From Thalassospiraceae bacterium LMO-SO8 (GTDB lineage: Bacteria; Pseudomonadota; Alphaproteobacteria; Rhodospirillales; Casp-alpha2), in assembly GCA_031655335.1 (NCBI GenBank), contig CP134226.1:1550001-1614000 (forward strand): a DNA stretch of 64,000 nt. Direction: 5' to 3'. Positions within the stretch are counted from its first letter, which is position 1. Each line of letters starts with the position of its first letter. The translations under genes and the position numbers were made by a program. The notes below the pieces were generated by a model that made no database searches, was not told where the DNA came from, and saw only the letters and a program-made list of their open reading frames with translations. Shown here piece after piece: positions 27,189 through 35,200 of the stretch.

Positions 27189-27812
27189 ATGAACGCGCCC
27201 GCATCACGCAAAGGCGCCGCGACCCGGAATCAGATTCTCGACGCCGCGGAAACGGCGGTTCTGGCGAAGGGCTTCGCCGGCACGTCGATCGACGAGCTGA
27301 TCGCCGCCGTCGGCATCACCAAAAGCGGCTTCTTCTATCATTTCAAGGACAAGGGGGCCTTGGCCAAGGCGTTGCTTGAACGCTACATCGCGCGGGAGGA
27401 CGCCCTGTTCGATGACCTGTTCCGCCGCGCGGACGAGTTGAACGAGGACCCTCTTCACGGCTTCCTGGTCGGCCTCAAGATGCTGTCGGAACTGTTGGCG
27501 GACCTGCCCGGCGGGCACCCCGGCTGCCTGATCGCGGCCTATTGCTATCAGGACCGCCTGTTCGACCGCGAGGTCCGTGACCTCAACACCCGGGCGATCC
27601 TCGGCTGGCGCAAGCGGTTCCGCGCCCGGCTCGACCGGATCGCCGCGCGTTATCCGCCCCGCGCCGACGTTAACCTGGACGACGTGGCCGACATGCTGTC
27701 GGTGGTCGCCGACGGCGGCATCATCCTGTCGAAGGCGGTCGGCGACACATCGGTCCTGGCCCGTCAGATCCTGTTGTACCGGGATTATCTGCGCCACTTG
27801 TTCCAGGCGTGA
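27189..27812 (+). CDS. TetR/AcrR-family transcriptional regulator
   Basis: A 207-aa regulator. The N-terminal helix-turn-helix is clear: RNQILDAAETAVLAKGFAG, then TSIDELIAAVGITKSGFFYHFKDKGALAKALLERY. The C-terminal ligand domain has the GHPGCLIAAYCYQDRLFDREV segment, which occurs in a TetR subfamily whose ligands are mostly unassigned. An ATG at 27177 is also possible; starts further upstream would overlap the dyad at 27142–27158. It is divergent from the homocysteine methyltransferase-family gene, which may be a target. Confidence 0.9.
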   Translation: MNAPASRKGAATRNQILDAAETAVLAKGFAGTSIDELIAAVGITKSGFFYHFKDKGALAKALLERYIAREDALFDDLFRRADELNEDPLHGFLVGLKMLSELLADLPGGHPGCLIAAYCYQDRLFDREVRDLNTRAILGWRKRFRARLDRIAARYPPRADVNLDDVADMLSVVADGGIILSKAVGDTSVLARQILLYRDYLRHLFQA

Positions 27813-27828
27813 CCCGCCCGGCGGCGGC

Positions 27829-28236
27829 TCAGGGGTCGCGCTTCAGGCCCTTGGCCTCGAGGGCCTCGAGATAGCGGGCCCACAGTTCATCCTGCCGCAT
27901 GCCCATGTCGTAGAGGAACTCCCACGAAAAGATGCCGGTGTCGTGCAGGTCGTCGAATTTCAGGCGCACGGCGTAATTGCCCACGGGCTCGACGCCGATG
28001 ATGTTCACATGGCGGCGGCCGGCGATCACGGTCTTCTGCCCGGGGCCGTGGCCCTGGACCTCGGCCGAGGGGCTTTCCACGCGCAGCAGTTCCGCCGGGA
28101 TTCGGAAACTCGTTCCGTTATCGAAATCGACCTCCAGGACCTTGTCGTCCTTCTTGACGCGCAGTTCGACGGGCGTGTGGCGGCTGCCGTGGTTGCCGGT
28201 CGCGGTCTGCGATTGAAACGTCTTTCCGGTCGTCAT
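27829..28236 (-). CDS. DUF971 / gamma-butyrobetaine-hydroxylase-like N-terminal domain protein
   Basis: A 135-aa protein. The core [50 protein letters not shown] (motif split: [11 protein letters not shown] and [10 protein letters not shown]) is characteristic of DUF971, a small domain also found at the N-terminus of carnitine-pathway hydroxylases and near iron-sulfur assembly genes. The function of stand-alone copies is not settled. Its start overlaps the stop of the Trm112 gene by 4 bases (ATGA), so the two are translated together. Confidence 0.88.
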   Translation of the reverse strand: MTTGKTFQSQTATGNHGSRHTPVELRVKKDDKVLEVDFDNGTSFRIPAELLRVESPSAEVQGHGPGQKTVIAGRRHVNIIGVEPVGNYAVRLKFDDLHDTGIFSWEFLYDMGMRQDELWARYLEALEAKGLKRDP

Positions 28237-28439
28237 GGTTGGGCGCTCCCGCCGTCGGCTTTGATCTGACGCGCCTCGTCCGGCAGCATGATGGGGATGC
28301 CGTCGCGGATGGGATAGGCCAGGCCCGCCTGGCGGCTGATCAATTCGCCCTTGGCCGGGTCGTAATCCAGCGGCCCCTTGGTCACGGGACAGACCAGAAT
28401 CTCCAGCAGTTTCGGATCCACTTGGGCGTTGTTCATCAA
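28233..28439 (-). CDS. Trm112-family small protein
   Basis: A 68-aa protein with the Trm112/YcaR pattern [17 protein letters not shown]...[21 protein letters not shown]. Only the C-P cysteine of the zinc-binding set is present, as is usual in proteobacterial members. Trm112 proteins activate methyltransferases in eukaryotes and archaea; in bacteria the role is less clear. It is coupled to the DUF971 gene by a 4-base overlap. Confidence 0.92.
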   Translation of the reverse strand: MMNNAQVDPKLLEILVCPVTKGPLDYDPAKGELISRQAGLAYPIRDGIPIMLPDEARQIKADGGSAQP

Positions 28440-28489
28440 TGCCGTCTCCTTGGGTTGTCCCGGTGCTTTCCCCCCGGGCGGGCGTTCCG

Positions 28490-29176
28490 TCAGTGGGACG
28501 CGGCGCCCGGGTCGGGCGTCATGCCCCGGGCCGACATCTCAAGCAAATCGATCAACAGCGCCGCCCGCGCCGTCAGGCCGTCACATTCCAAAAGCGCCTG
28601 TTTTTCGCGCAGGTCGAACGGACAGACCATGGCCAGCGACGTCACCAGCAGGGTGTCGGGCGCGTCCTCGATGGACGACCAGTCGGCATCGAGCCCGCGG
28701 GCGTCGAAAAACCCGGCCGCCGCCGTGATCAGGCGGTCCCGGTCATAGGCGATGGCGGCGTCCGCGTCCAGATCGCCCGTGAAGTCGCCGAAGTCCGGGC
28801 GCACCCGGCGGTAGCCGTTGCGGGGCGTCAGTTCCTCGGCCACGCGGAATCGGGTTTGGCCCAACAGGGTGATCCGAAACCGCCCGTCGCCGGTTTCGGA
28901 AAAGCTGACGATGCGCCCCAGGCAGCCGACGGGATAGATCGCGGCGTCATCGCGCAGGTCCGGGTCGCGGGGGGCTTCGCCCTGAACCGGGATCGGCTGG
29001 ATCATGCCGATCACGCGGCCGGCCGCCATGGCGTCCAGGATCATGTTCAGATAACGCGGCTCGAAAATGTTCAACGGCAACTGCCCGCCCGGCAGCAACA
29101 GGGCCCCCGGCAGCGGGAAGATGGGCAGCACGTCCGGCAGTTTGTCCGTGTCCGGATAATGCGCGCCGTAGGCCAT
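28490..29176 (-). CDS. LON substrate-binding-domain protein
   Basis: A 228-aa protein consisting of a LON N-terminal (LAN) domain: [59 protein letters not shown] (motif split), and a C-terminal four-helix region ([22 protein letters not shown]). No AAA+ ATPase or protease domain is present. In Alphaproteobacteria this gene commonly lies between a thioredoxin-like gene and a Trm112 gene, as here. The cellular role is unproven; a link with protein quality control is inferred. Confidence 0.92.
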   Translation of the reverse strand: MAYGAHYPDTDKLPDVLPIFPLPGALLLPGGQLPLNIFEPRYLNMILDAMAAGRVIGMIQPIPVQGEAPRDPDLRDDAAIYPVGCLGRIVSFSETGDGRFRITLLGQTRFRVAEELTPRNGYRRVRPDFGDFTGDLDADAAIAYDRDRLITAAAGFFDARGLDADWSSIEDAPDTLLVTSLAMVCPFDLREKQALLECDGLTARAALLIDLLEMSARGMTPDPGAASH

Positions 29177-29200
29177 GACGATTCCCGATCTCCGGGGTTG

Positions 29201-30160
29201 TTAGGAAAACAGAACCGACGACAGGCGCCGGCGGCCTGAAACCGTCAGTTCATGGGCCCCGCCCAGGGTGTCGAAGATCTTCACCAGCTGCTTGCGCGCG
29301 GCCTCGTCGTTCCACGCCCGGTCGCGGCGCACCAGTTCCAGCAATTCGTCGATGGCGCCTTCGGCGTCGTTGCGCGCGAACAGCGCCAGCGCCAGGTCGA
29401 AGCGCGCCTGATGGTCCTTCGGATTGGCGTCAAGGCGGGCGCGCAGCTCCGCCGGGTCGCCGGTCTGGCCGATCTCCTTGGCCAGTTCCAGGGCCGAGGC
29501 GGCGGCCTCGATATCGGCCTTCACGCGCAGATTGGCGGGCAGGGAGGTCAGGATTTCCTCGGCCTCGGTCAGCATGCCGAGGGCGACCTGGGCGCGCAGA
29601 ATGCCGGACAGGGCGGCCTCGTTGGCCGGATCCTGGGCCTGAATTTCCTTGAAGATCTCAAGCGCCAGGTCGTTTTCGCCGGCGGCCAGCGCCGCCTGGC
29701 CCTGTTCCAGCGCCAGATCGAGCGGCGCCTTGGCGCCGTCCGTCAGCTTTTCGATGAAGGCCTTGACCTGGCTTTCCGGCAGCGCCCCCATGAAGGCGTC
29801 GACGGGCTGGCCGCCCTTGAAGGCATAGACCGTGGGCAGGGACTGCACGCGCAGTTGCTGGCACAGGTCCTGGTTTTCGTCGGCGTTGACCTTGACCAGC
29901 TTGACCAGGCCGCCGGCTTGCAGGACCAGTTTCTCCAGCACGGGGGTCAATTGCTTGCAGGGTCCGCACCAGGAGGCCCAGAAATCGACCAGGACGGGGA
30001 CGTCTTTGGAGGCTTCGATCACATCCTGCATGAAGGTGCGGATGTCCGAATCCTTGATCAGGGCGCCGTCGGCGCCCGCGGGCGGCGTGGCGCCGCCGTC
30101 GGGGGCCTGGCCGTCGGGTTTCGGGGTGGTCGTGCCGTCGGGATTGAGAATGAAAGCCAT
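29201..30160 (-). CDS. CnoX-type thioredoxin with TPR tail
   Basis: A 319-aa protein. The first 40 residues are low-complexity (Pro/Gly/Asp/Thr), then a thioredoxin domain with VLVDFWASWCGPCKQLTPVLEKL, containing an intact WCGPC redox pair and the cis-proline segment SLPTVYAFKGG. The C-terminal half has TPR-like helices (GQAALAAGENDLALEIF, HQARFDLALALFARNDAEGAID). This architecture matches CnoX/YbbN, a chaperone-redox protein for GroEL substrates; the alphaproteobacterial form keeps the active cysteines. The ATG at 30160 (MAFILNPDG) is preferred over one at 30226. Confidence 0.9.
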   Translation of the reverse strand: MAFILNPDGTTTPKPDGQAPDGGATPPAGADGALIKDSDIRTFMQDVIEASKDVPVLVDFWASWCGPCKQLTPVLEKLVLQAGGLVKLVKVNADENQDLCQQLRVQSLPTVYAFKGGQPVDAFMGALPESQVKAFIEKLTDGAKAPLDLALEQGQAALAAGENDLALEIFKEIQAQDPANEAALSGILRAQVALGMLTEAEEILTSLPANLRVKADIEAAASALELAKEIGQTGDPAELRARLDANPKDHQARFDLALALFARNDAEGAIDELLELVRRDRAWNDEAARKQLVKIFDTLGGAHELTVSGRRRLSSVLFS

Positions 30161-30360
30161 GCCAGTGTTCCGTCGTGTTTCCGTTAAAGGTGCCCGCCCG
30201 CCTGCCGGGGCCGCGATCTGCCCCAAAGATGGCTGTTTGTCCCGCCCGCTGCAAGGCTTGCGGGTGGATTAGGCGGCCGGATGCGGTTTCCCGCGCCGGG
30301 CCGCCGCCGCCGGGGGGTGCCGAGGGGCGGCCCGAATGGACATTAGTTTATTTTAGGGCC

Positions 30361-30388
30361 TTGCATTCGCCCCGCCTTCCCGTATATA
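30361..30388 (+). promoter_or_regulatory. probable sigma-70 promoter for tRNA-Gly
   Basis: TTGCAT at 30361–30366 and TATATA at 30383–30388, spaced by 16 bases, place a transcription start about 15 bases upstream of the tRNA at 30411. Fits a housekeeping promoter in an otherwise GC-rich stretch. Confidence 0.5.
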
Positions 30389-30410
30389 TCCCTCCCTCGC
30401 TTACAGCGAC

Positions 30411-30485
30411 GCGGGCGTAGCTCAGGGGTAGAGCGCAACCTTGCCAAGGTTGAAGTCGTGAGTTCGAATCTCATCGCCCGCTCCA
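30411..30485 (+). tRNA. tRNA-Gly (anticodon GCC)
   Basis: A complete cloverleaf can be drawn: acceptor GCGGGCG pairing with CGCCCGC, D-arm GCTC/GAGC, anticodon stem CAACC/GGTTG around loop TTGCCAA (anticodon GCC), T-arm GTGAG/CTCAT with loop TTCGAAT, discriminator T and an encoded CCA at 30483–30485. All positions are standard. Confidence 0.97.
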
Positions 30486-30530
30486 ATTTCTCTCCCCATT
30501 CCTCCATGTTGATCGGCCCCTCCGGGGCTT

Positions 30531-32006
30531 TCACTCCGCACGCGCGGCAATACGTGTGCGCAGCCATGTTGCGGCGCGCTCGACCCAGGGCGTGATAAGG
30601 GCCAGACCGATCACCGTGACGAAGGGCGTCGCCGTGGCGAGATAGCGATCTTCGAGATAGACCAGGGCATAGACCGCGGGCCAGGCCAGCGCGAACAGCC
30701 AGAGGGCGCCGAGCGCCAGCGGGCGTGCGTCCAGGGCCGACGGCCGCCAGGCGCCGCGGGCAAGGGAGCGGATCACCACGACCGGCACGCCGATCAGGAA
30801 GGCCGCCGTCAACACGGTGGAAATCAGGCGCGCCAGGGTTCTGGTGGCAAGCAGCAAGGCCTGATCGATGCGACCGTGCTCAAGCAGGTTACGCCGGATT
30901 TCACCCGGCCCGGGAAAGGGGGTGGTCCCGCCTGCCCATAGGCTGAGCCGCTCCGGGCCGCTCAGCGGCATGAACGCGAGATAGGCGTAACGGGGATCCA
31001 TGCGTCCCAGGTAGATGGAAGCGCGGTCCAGGGGGTGGCGCCGCCAATGGTCGTAGAACAAGGTTTCGGCATGGCGGGCGACGGCCAGGGCGCTCATGCC
31101 GTGCGCCGCCTTCAGGTGCCGGTTGATCGCCGTGAAGGTAACCCCGGGGATCGGGTGGAGCGGCAACAGGCCATGGGCATCGGCCAGCAAGGGGTCTTCG
31201 GCGAACACCGGCAGGCCGCGCCGGGCCAGGTCGAGTGCCGGATGGTACATGGCCGTCTGGGCGACCGTGGTGATGAATCGCTCCCCACTGCGCATCTGGT
31301 TCCATGACTTGTAGGCCTGGATGCCGAGTGCTAGCGGCAACAGGAAAACGACGAGCACGATGCCCGCGCGGCGCAGGCCGCTACCCGTCTTCAGGCACCA
31401 GGCCAGGATCAGCGGCCAAAGCGCCAGATGCATGACCGCCCCCGCCTCACGCAGCAGGAAGGCGGCAAGCAGAATCAGACCGAGGCCCAAGGCCTCAACC
31501 ATACCTGGCGCCCGCTTGTCGAGCAGGCCGAGCGCCATATGCGCCGCCAGCAGGGTCAGCAGGGCGGCGTGCAGGCTGTCGGTGAGAACGCATTGGTCGA
31601 GCACGAAGGCGAGGCCCAGGCCCTGGGCCGCCGCCGCCACGGCGGCGGGCCATATTCGCCCCGTCAGGCGCAGTGTCAGGCGCCAGATCATGGCCGTCGC
31701 GCCGAGCGACAGGACCATCTGCAGGGCGATCAGCAGCCAATCCCAGGCGCCGCCGAACAGCACCTTGAACAGGGCGATCAAGGCCGGATAACCGATGACC
31801 CGAAATGCCGTCAGGGGAAACAGCTCGGCATGCAGGTCAAGCGACCGGGTCCAGCCGCCCCCGTCCAGGATGGCGTTGGCGAACAACACGTAGTCGCCGC
31901 TGTCGGGCAGGAAGACCGGGCCCAGGACGGCGAGGAGGCCCGCCTTTACGGCGGCCAGCACGGCAAGCGTCGCCCATAGGGCCCTGGTTTGCGTTGCGGC
32001 GATCAT
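30531..32006 (-). CDS. polytopic membrane protein, GT39-like (glycosyltransferase C fold)
   Basis: A 491-aa protein with about ten to twelve hydrophobic segments. After the first membrane segment comes LPDSGDYVLFANAILDGG, an acidic loop like the catalytic D-x-D/E loop of GT-C enzymes such as ArnT and PMT, which use polyprenyl-linked sugar donors in the periplasm. A large extracytoplasmic loop (about 240–360) contains HPALDLARRGLPVFAEDPLL, and DPRYAYLAF. The family assignment is by layout rather than by a decisive motif. It is convergent with tRNA-Gly and divergent from gdhB, with no sugar gene next to it. Confidence 0.7.
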   Translation of the reverse strand: MIAATQTRALWATLAVLAAVKAGLLAVLGPVFLPDSGDYVLFANAILDGGGWTRSLDLHAELFPLTAFRVIGYPALIALFKVLFGGAWDWLLIALQMVLSLGATAMIWRLTLRLTGRIWPAAVAAAAQGLGLAFVLDQCVLTDSLHAALLTLLAAHMALGLLDKRAPGMVEALGLGLILLAAFLLREAGAVMHLALWPLILAWCLKTGSGLRRAGIVLVVFLLPLALGIQAYKSWNQMRSGERFITTVAQTAMYHPALDLARRGLPVFAEDPLLADAHGLLPLHPIPGVTFTAINRHLKAAHGMSALAVARHAETLFYDHWRRHPLDRASIYLGRMDPRYAYLAFMPLSGPERLSLWAGGTTPFPGPGEIRRNLLEHGRIDQALLLATRTLARLISTVLTAAFLIGVPVVVIRSLARGAWRPSALDARPLALGALWLFALAWPAVYALVYLEDRYLATATPFVTVIGLALITPWVERAATWLRTRIAARAE

Positions 32007-32043
32007 TGGCCCCCCTCTCGGTCCGTCGGCCTTGGCGATCTTA

Positions 32044-32060
32044 TGGGCGATTTTCGCCCA
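32044..32060. promoter_or_regulatory. 7-bp hairpin between the GT39-like gene and gdhB
   Basis: TGGGCGA-TTT-TCGCCCA is a perfect short inverted repeat about 40 bases upstream of the minus-strand GT39-like start. No T tract follows. A role as operator or leader hairpin is possible; nothing more can be said. Confidence 0.25.
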
Positions 32061-32120
32061 CCCGAAAAGGCCAAGCGACGGCGGGTGTCCGCTAAACCGG
32101 CCATCAAACTTTAGCTTTTC

Positions 32121-32149
32121 ATAACAAGCCTTTGTTTATAGGCTGTTAT
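32121..32149. promoter_or_regulatory. interrupted dyad ATAACAAGCCT–AGGCTGTTAT upstream of gdhB
   Basis: The left arm ATAACAAGCCT (32121–32131) and the right arm AGGCTGTTAT (32140–32149) are complementary apart from one bulged A, separated by an AT-rich centre. It is about 115 bases before the gdhB ATG and is AT-rich in a GC-rich region, so it may mark the promoter/operator region. Confidence 0.3.
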
Positions 32150-32263
32150 CCGTTGACCCGACGGGCCCGGCGGAATTGTGGCCGCGGGCGGGTCGGCCAC
32201 CACGGCGGGTCGCCGCGCCGCCCCTGATAAAAACCGAGGGGCCGTGCTTTCTGGGAGGGGTCT

Positions 32264-35200
32264 ATGCCAGTCAAACGGGATTTGAAGACCGACGCGTTGC
32301 TGAAGCAGGTGTCGAAGCTGATGCGGGCGGGCGCCAAGGGCGCCAAGGCGACGGCCCTGGTCCATTACGCCGACCAGTATTTCGCGCATATGCCGCCCAT
32401 GGATATTCACGCCCGCGACGCGGCGACCCTGGCCGGCATCGCCAAAAGCCATTGGAAGACCGCCGCCCTGCACAAGCCGGGCAAGCCTTCGGTGCGCGCC
32501 TATAAGCCCGACGCCAAGAAGGACGGCTGGACCGCCAACCGCACCGTCGTTGAGATCGTCACCGAGGACATGCCCTTCCTGGTCGATTCCGTGTCGTCGG
32601 AAATGAACCGGCGGGGTCTGACCGTGCATCTGGTGGTGCACCCGATCCTCAAGATCAAGCGCGACACCCAGGGCCGCCTGCAACGCGTGCTCGATCCCGG
32701 CGAGCCCGAGGACGGCGCGCGCCTGGAATCCTGGATGCATATCGAGGTCGACGAGGAAACGCCCGACGGCCAGCGTGAGATCGAAAAGGGTGTGCTCAAG
32801 GTTCTCGAGGACGTGCGCCTGGCGGTTCAGGACTGGCGGCCCATGCGCGAACGCATGGCGCGGATCATCGACGACTTCCGCCATACCTCGGGCCCGGCGC
32901 CGCAGGAGGAAGCCAACGAGGTGCGCGAGTTCCTGCGCTGGATCCACGACAACAACTTCACCTTCCTGGGTTCCCGCGACTACAAGATTTCCGGCTCTGG
33001 CCCCAAGACCTCGGTCACCATCGACAAGAAATCGGCGCTCGGCATCCTGCGCGACTTCGACATGTCGGTGCTGACCTATGCGGCGGACATGTCCAAAATT
33101 CCGCCCGAAGTGCGCGCCTTCATCTCCGACCCCGGGTTGATCGTGGTCACCAAGTCGAACCAGCGCTCCACCGTGCACCGGCCCGTGCACATGGACGCCA
33201 TCGGCATCAAAAGCTTCGACAAGACGGGCAAGGTCACGGGGCTGCGCATCTTCGTCGGCCTGTTCACCTCCGCCGCCTACAACCGCAGCCCGCGTGATAT
33301 CCCGCTGCTGCGCCGCCGCCTGCAACAGGTGCTCGACCGCGCCGGCCTGCAGCCCGGCAGCCACGACGGCAAGGCGATGACCAACATCCTGGAAACCTAT
33401 CCGCGCGACGAGCTGTTCCAGATTTCCGAGGAACAATTGCTGGACACCGCCATGGGCATCCTGCACTTGCAGGACCGCCAGCGCGTCGCCCTGTTCATGC
33501 GCCAGGACAATTTCGGGCGCTTCGTGTCCTGCATGATCTACGTGCCGCGCGACCGCTACACCATGAACATGCGCGAACGCATGCAGGACATCCTGTGCGA
33601 GGCGCTCAATGGCCGGGTCTCCAACTTCTCGACCGCCCTGGGCGACGCGCCCTTGGCGCGGGTCTATCTGATCATCGCGACGGAGCCGGGCAAGCTTCCG
33701 GCCTATTACGCCAAGGGTCTGGAAAGCAAGCTGACCCGCGCCGCCCGGACCTGGGCCGACGATCTCGCCGAGGCATTGGCCAAGGCCTATGGGGAGAAGG
33801 AAGGCCTGCGCCTGACCCGCCGCTTCCAGAACGCCTTCGGCCCCGGCTACACCGCCCAGTACTCGGCCGAGGACGCGGTCAACGACATCGAGGTGATCGA
33901 GGAATCCCTGACCGCCGACCGTATCGGCCTGCACCTCTATCGGCCCGAAGGGGCGCCCGGCAACCAGGTGCGCTTCAAGGTCTATCATCCCGATTCCGCC
34001 GTGCCCCTGTCGGACGCCCTGCCCGTGTTCGAACACATGGGCTTCCGGGTGATCGACGAGAACCCCCACGACGTGTCCTGCGACGATGGCAACGGCGGCG
34101 GCGTCAAGATGCTGATGATCCACGACTTCGGTCTGGAAACCCGCGACGGCGGCGACGTCGACATCCCCGCCATCAAGGAAAAGTTCGAAGACGCCTTTGG
34201 CCGGGTGTGGCGCGGCGAGATCGAAAGCGACGGCTTCAACGCCCTGGTTGCGCGCGGCGGCCTGGGCTGGCGCGAGGTTCTGATCCTGCGCGCCTACTGC
34301 CGCTGCCTGCGCCAGATGGGCATCCCCTATTCCCAGGCCTACATGGAACAGACGATGGCCAAGCACCTGGGCCTGGCCAACATGATCGTGCAGCTGTTCA
34401 TGGTCCGCATGGCGATATCGAAACAGACGGCGGCGGAACGGGACAAGAAGGCCGCGGCCCTGCACGCCAAGATGCGCGACGCGCTCGAGGCCGTGACAAG
34501 CGCCGACGAGGACCGCATCCTGACCCGCTTCATCAATCTGGTCGACGCGACGCTGCGCACCAATTTCTTCCAGCCCGCCGCCGACGGCGGCCACAAGGCT
34601 TATGTCTCGTTCAAGTTCAATTCGCGGCTGATCGACGACCTGCCCAAGCCCCGGCCGCTGCGCGAAATTTTCGTCTACAGCCCGCGCGTCGAGGGCGTGC
34701 ACCTGCGGTTCGGCTTCGTCGCCCGGGGTGGGCTGCGCTGGTCCGACCGGCCCGAGGACTTCCGCACGGAAATCCTGGGATTGGTCAAGGCGCAGCAGGT
34801 CAAGAACGCGGTCATCGTGCCGGTCGGCTCCAAGGGCGGCTTCGTGGTCAAGCGCCCGCCCACCGAAGGGGGGCGCGACGCCTTCATGGCCGAAGGCATC
34901 GAATGCTACAAGACGCTGATCCGGGGGCTGTTGGACATTACCGACAACCTGAAGGGCCCCCGCGTGGTGCCGCCGAAAAGCGTGTTCCGTTGGGACGACG
35001 ACGACCCCTACCTGGTGGTCGCGGCGGACAAGGGCACGGCGACGTTTTCCGACATCGCCAACGGCGTGTCGATGGATTACGGCCATTGGCTGGGCGACGC
35101 CTTCGCCTCCGGCGGTTCGGTCGGCTACGACCACAAGGGCATGGGCATCACCGCCAAGGGGGCCTGGGAATCGGTCAAGCGTCATTTCCGCGAAATGGGC

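Noticed and set aside
30343-30567. 74-codon minus-strand frame containing the phrase RFELTTSTLARLRST
   Set aside because: It runs antisense across the tRNA-Gly gene. This phrase is a well-known false protein produced by translating the complement of tRNA genes.
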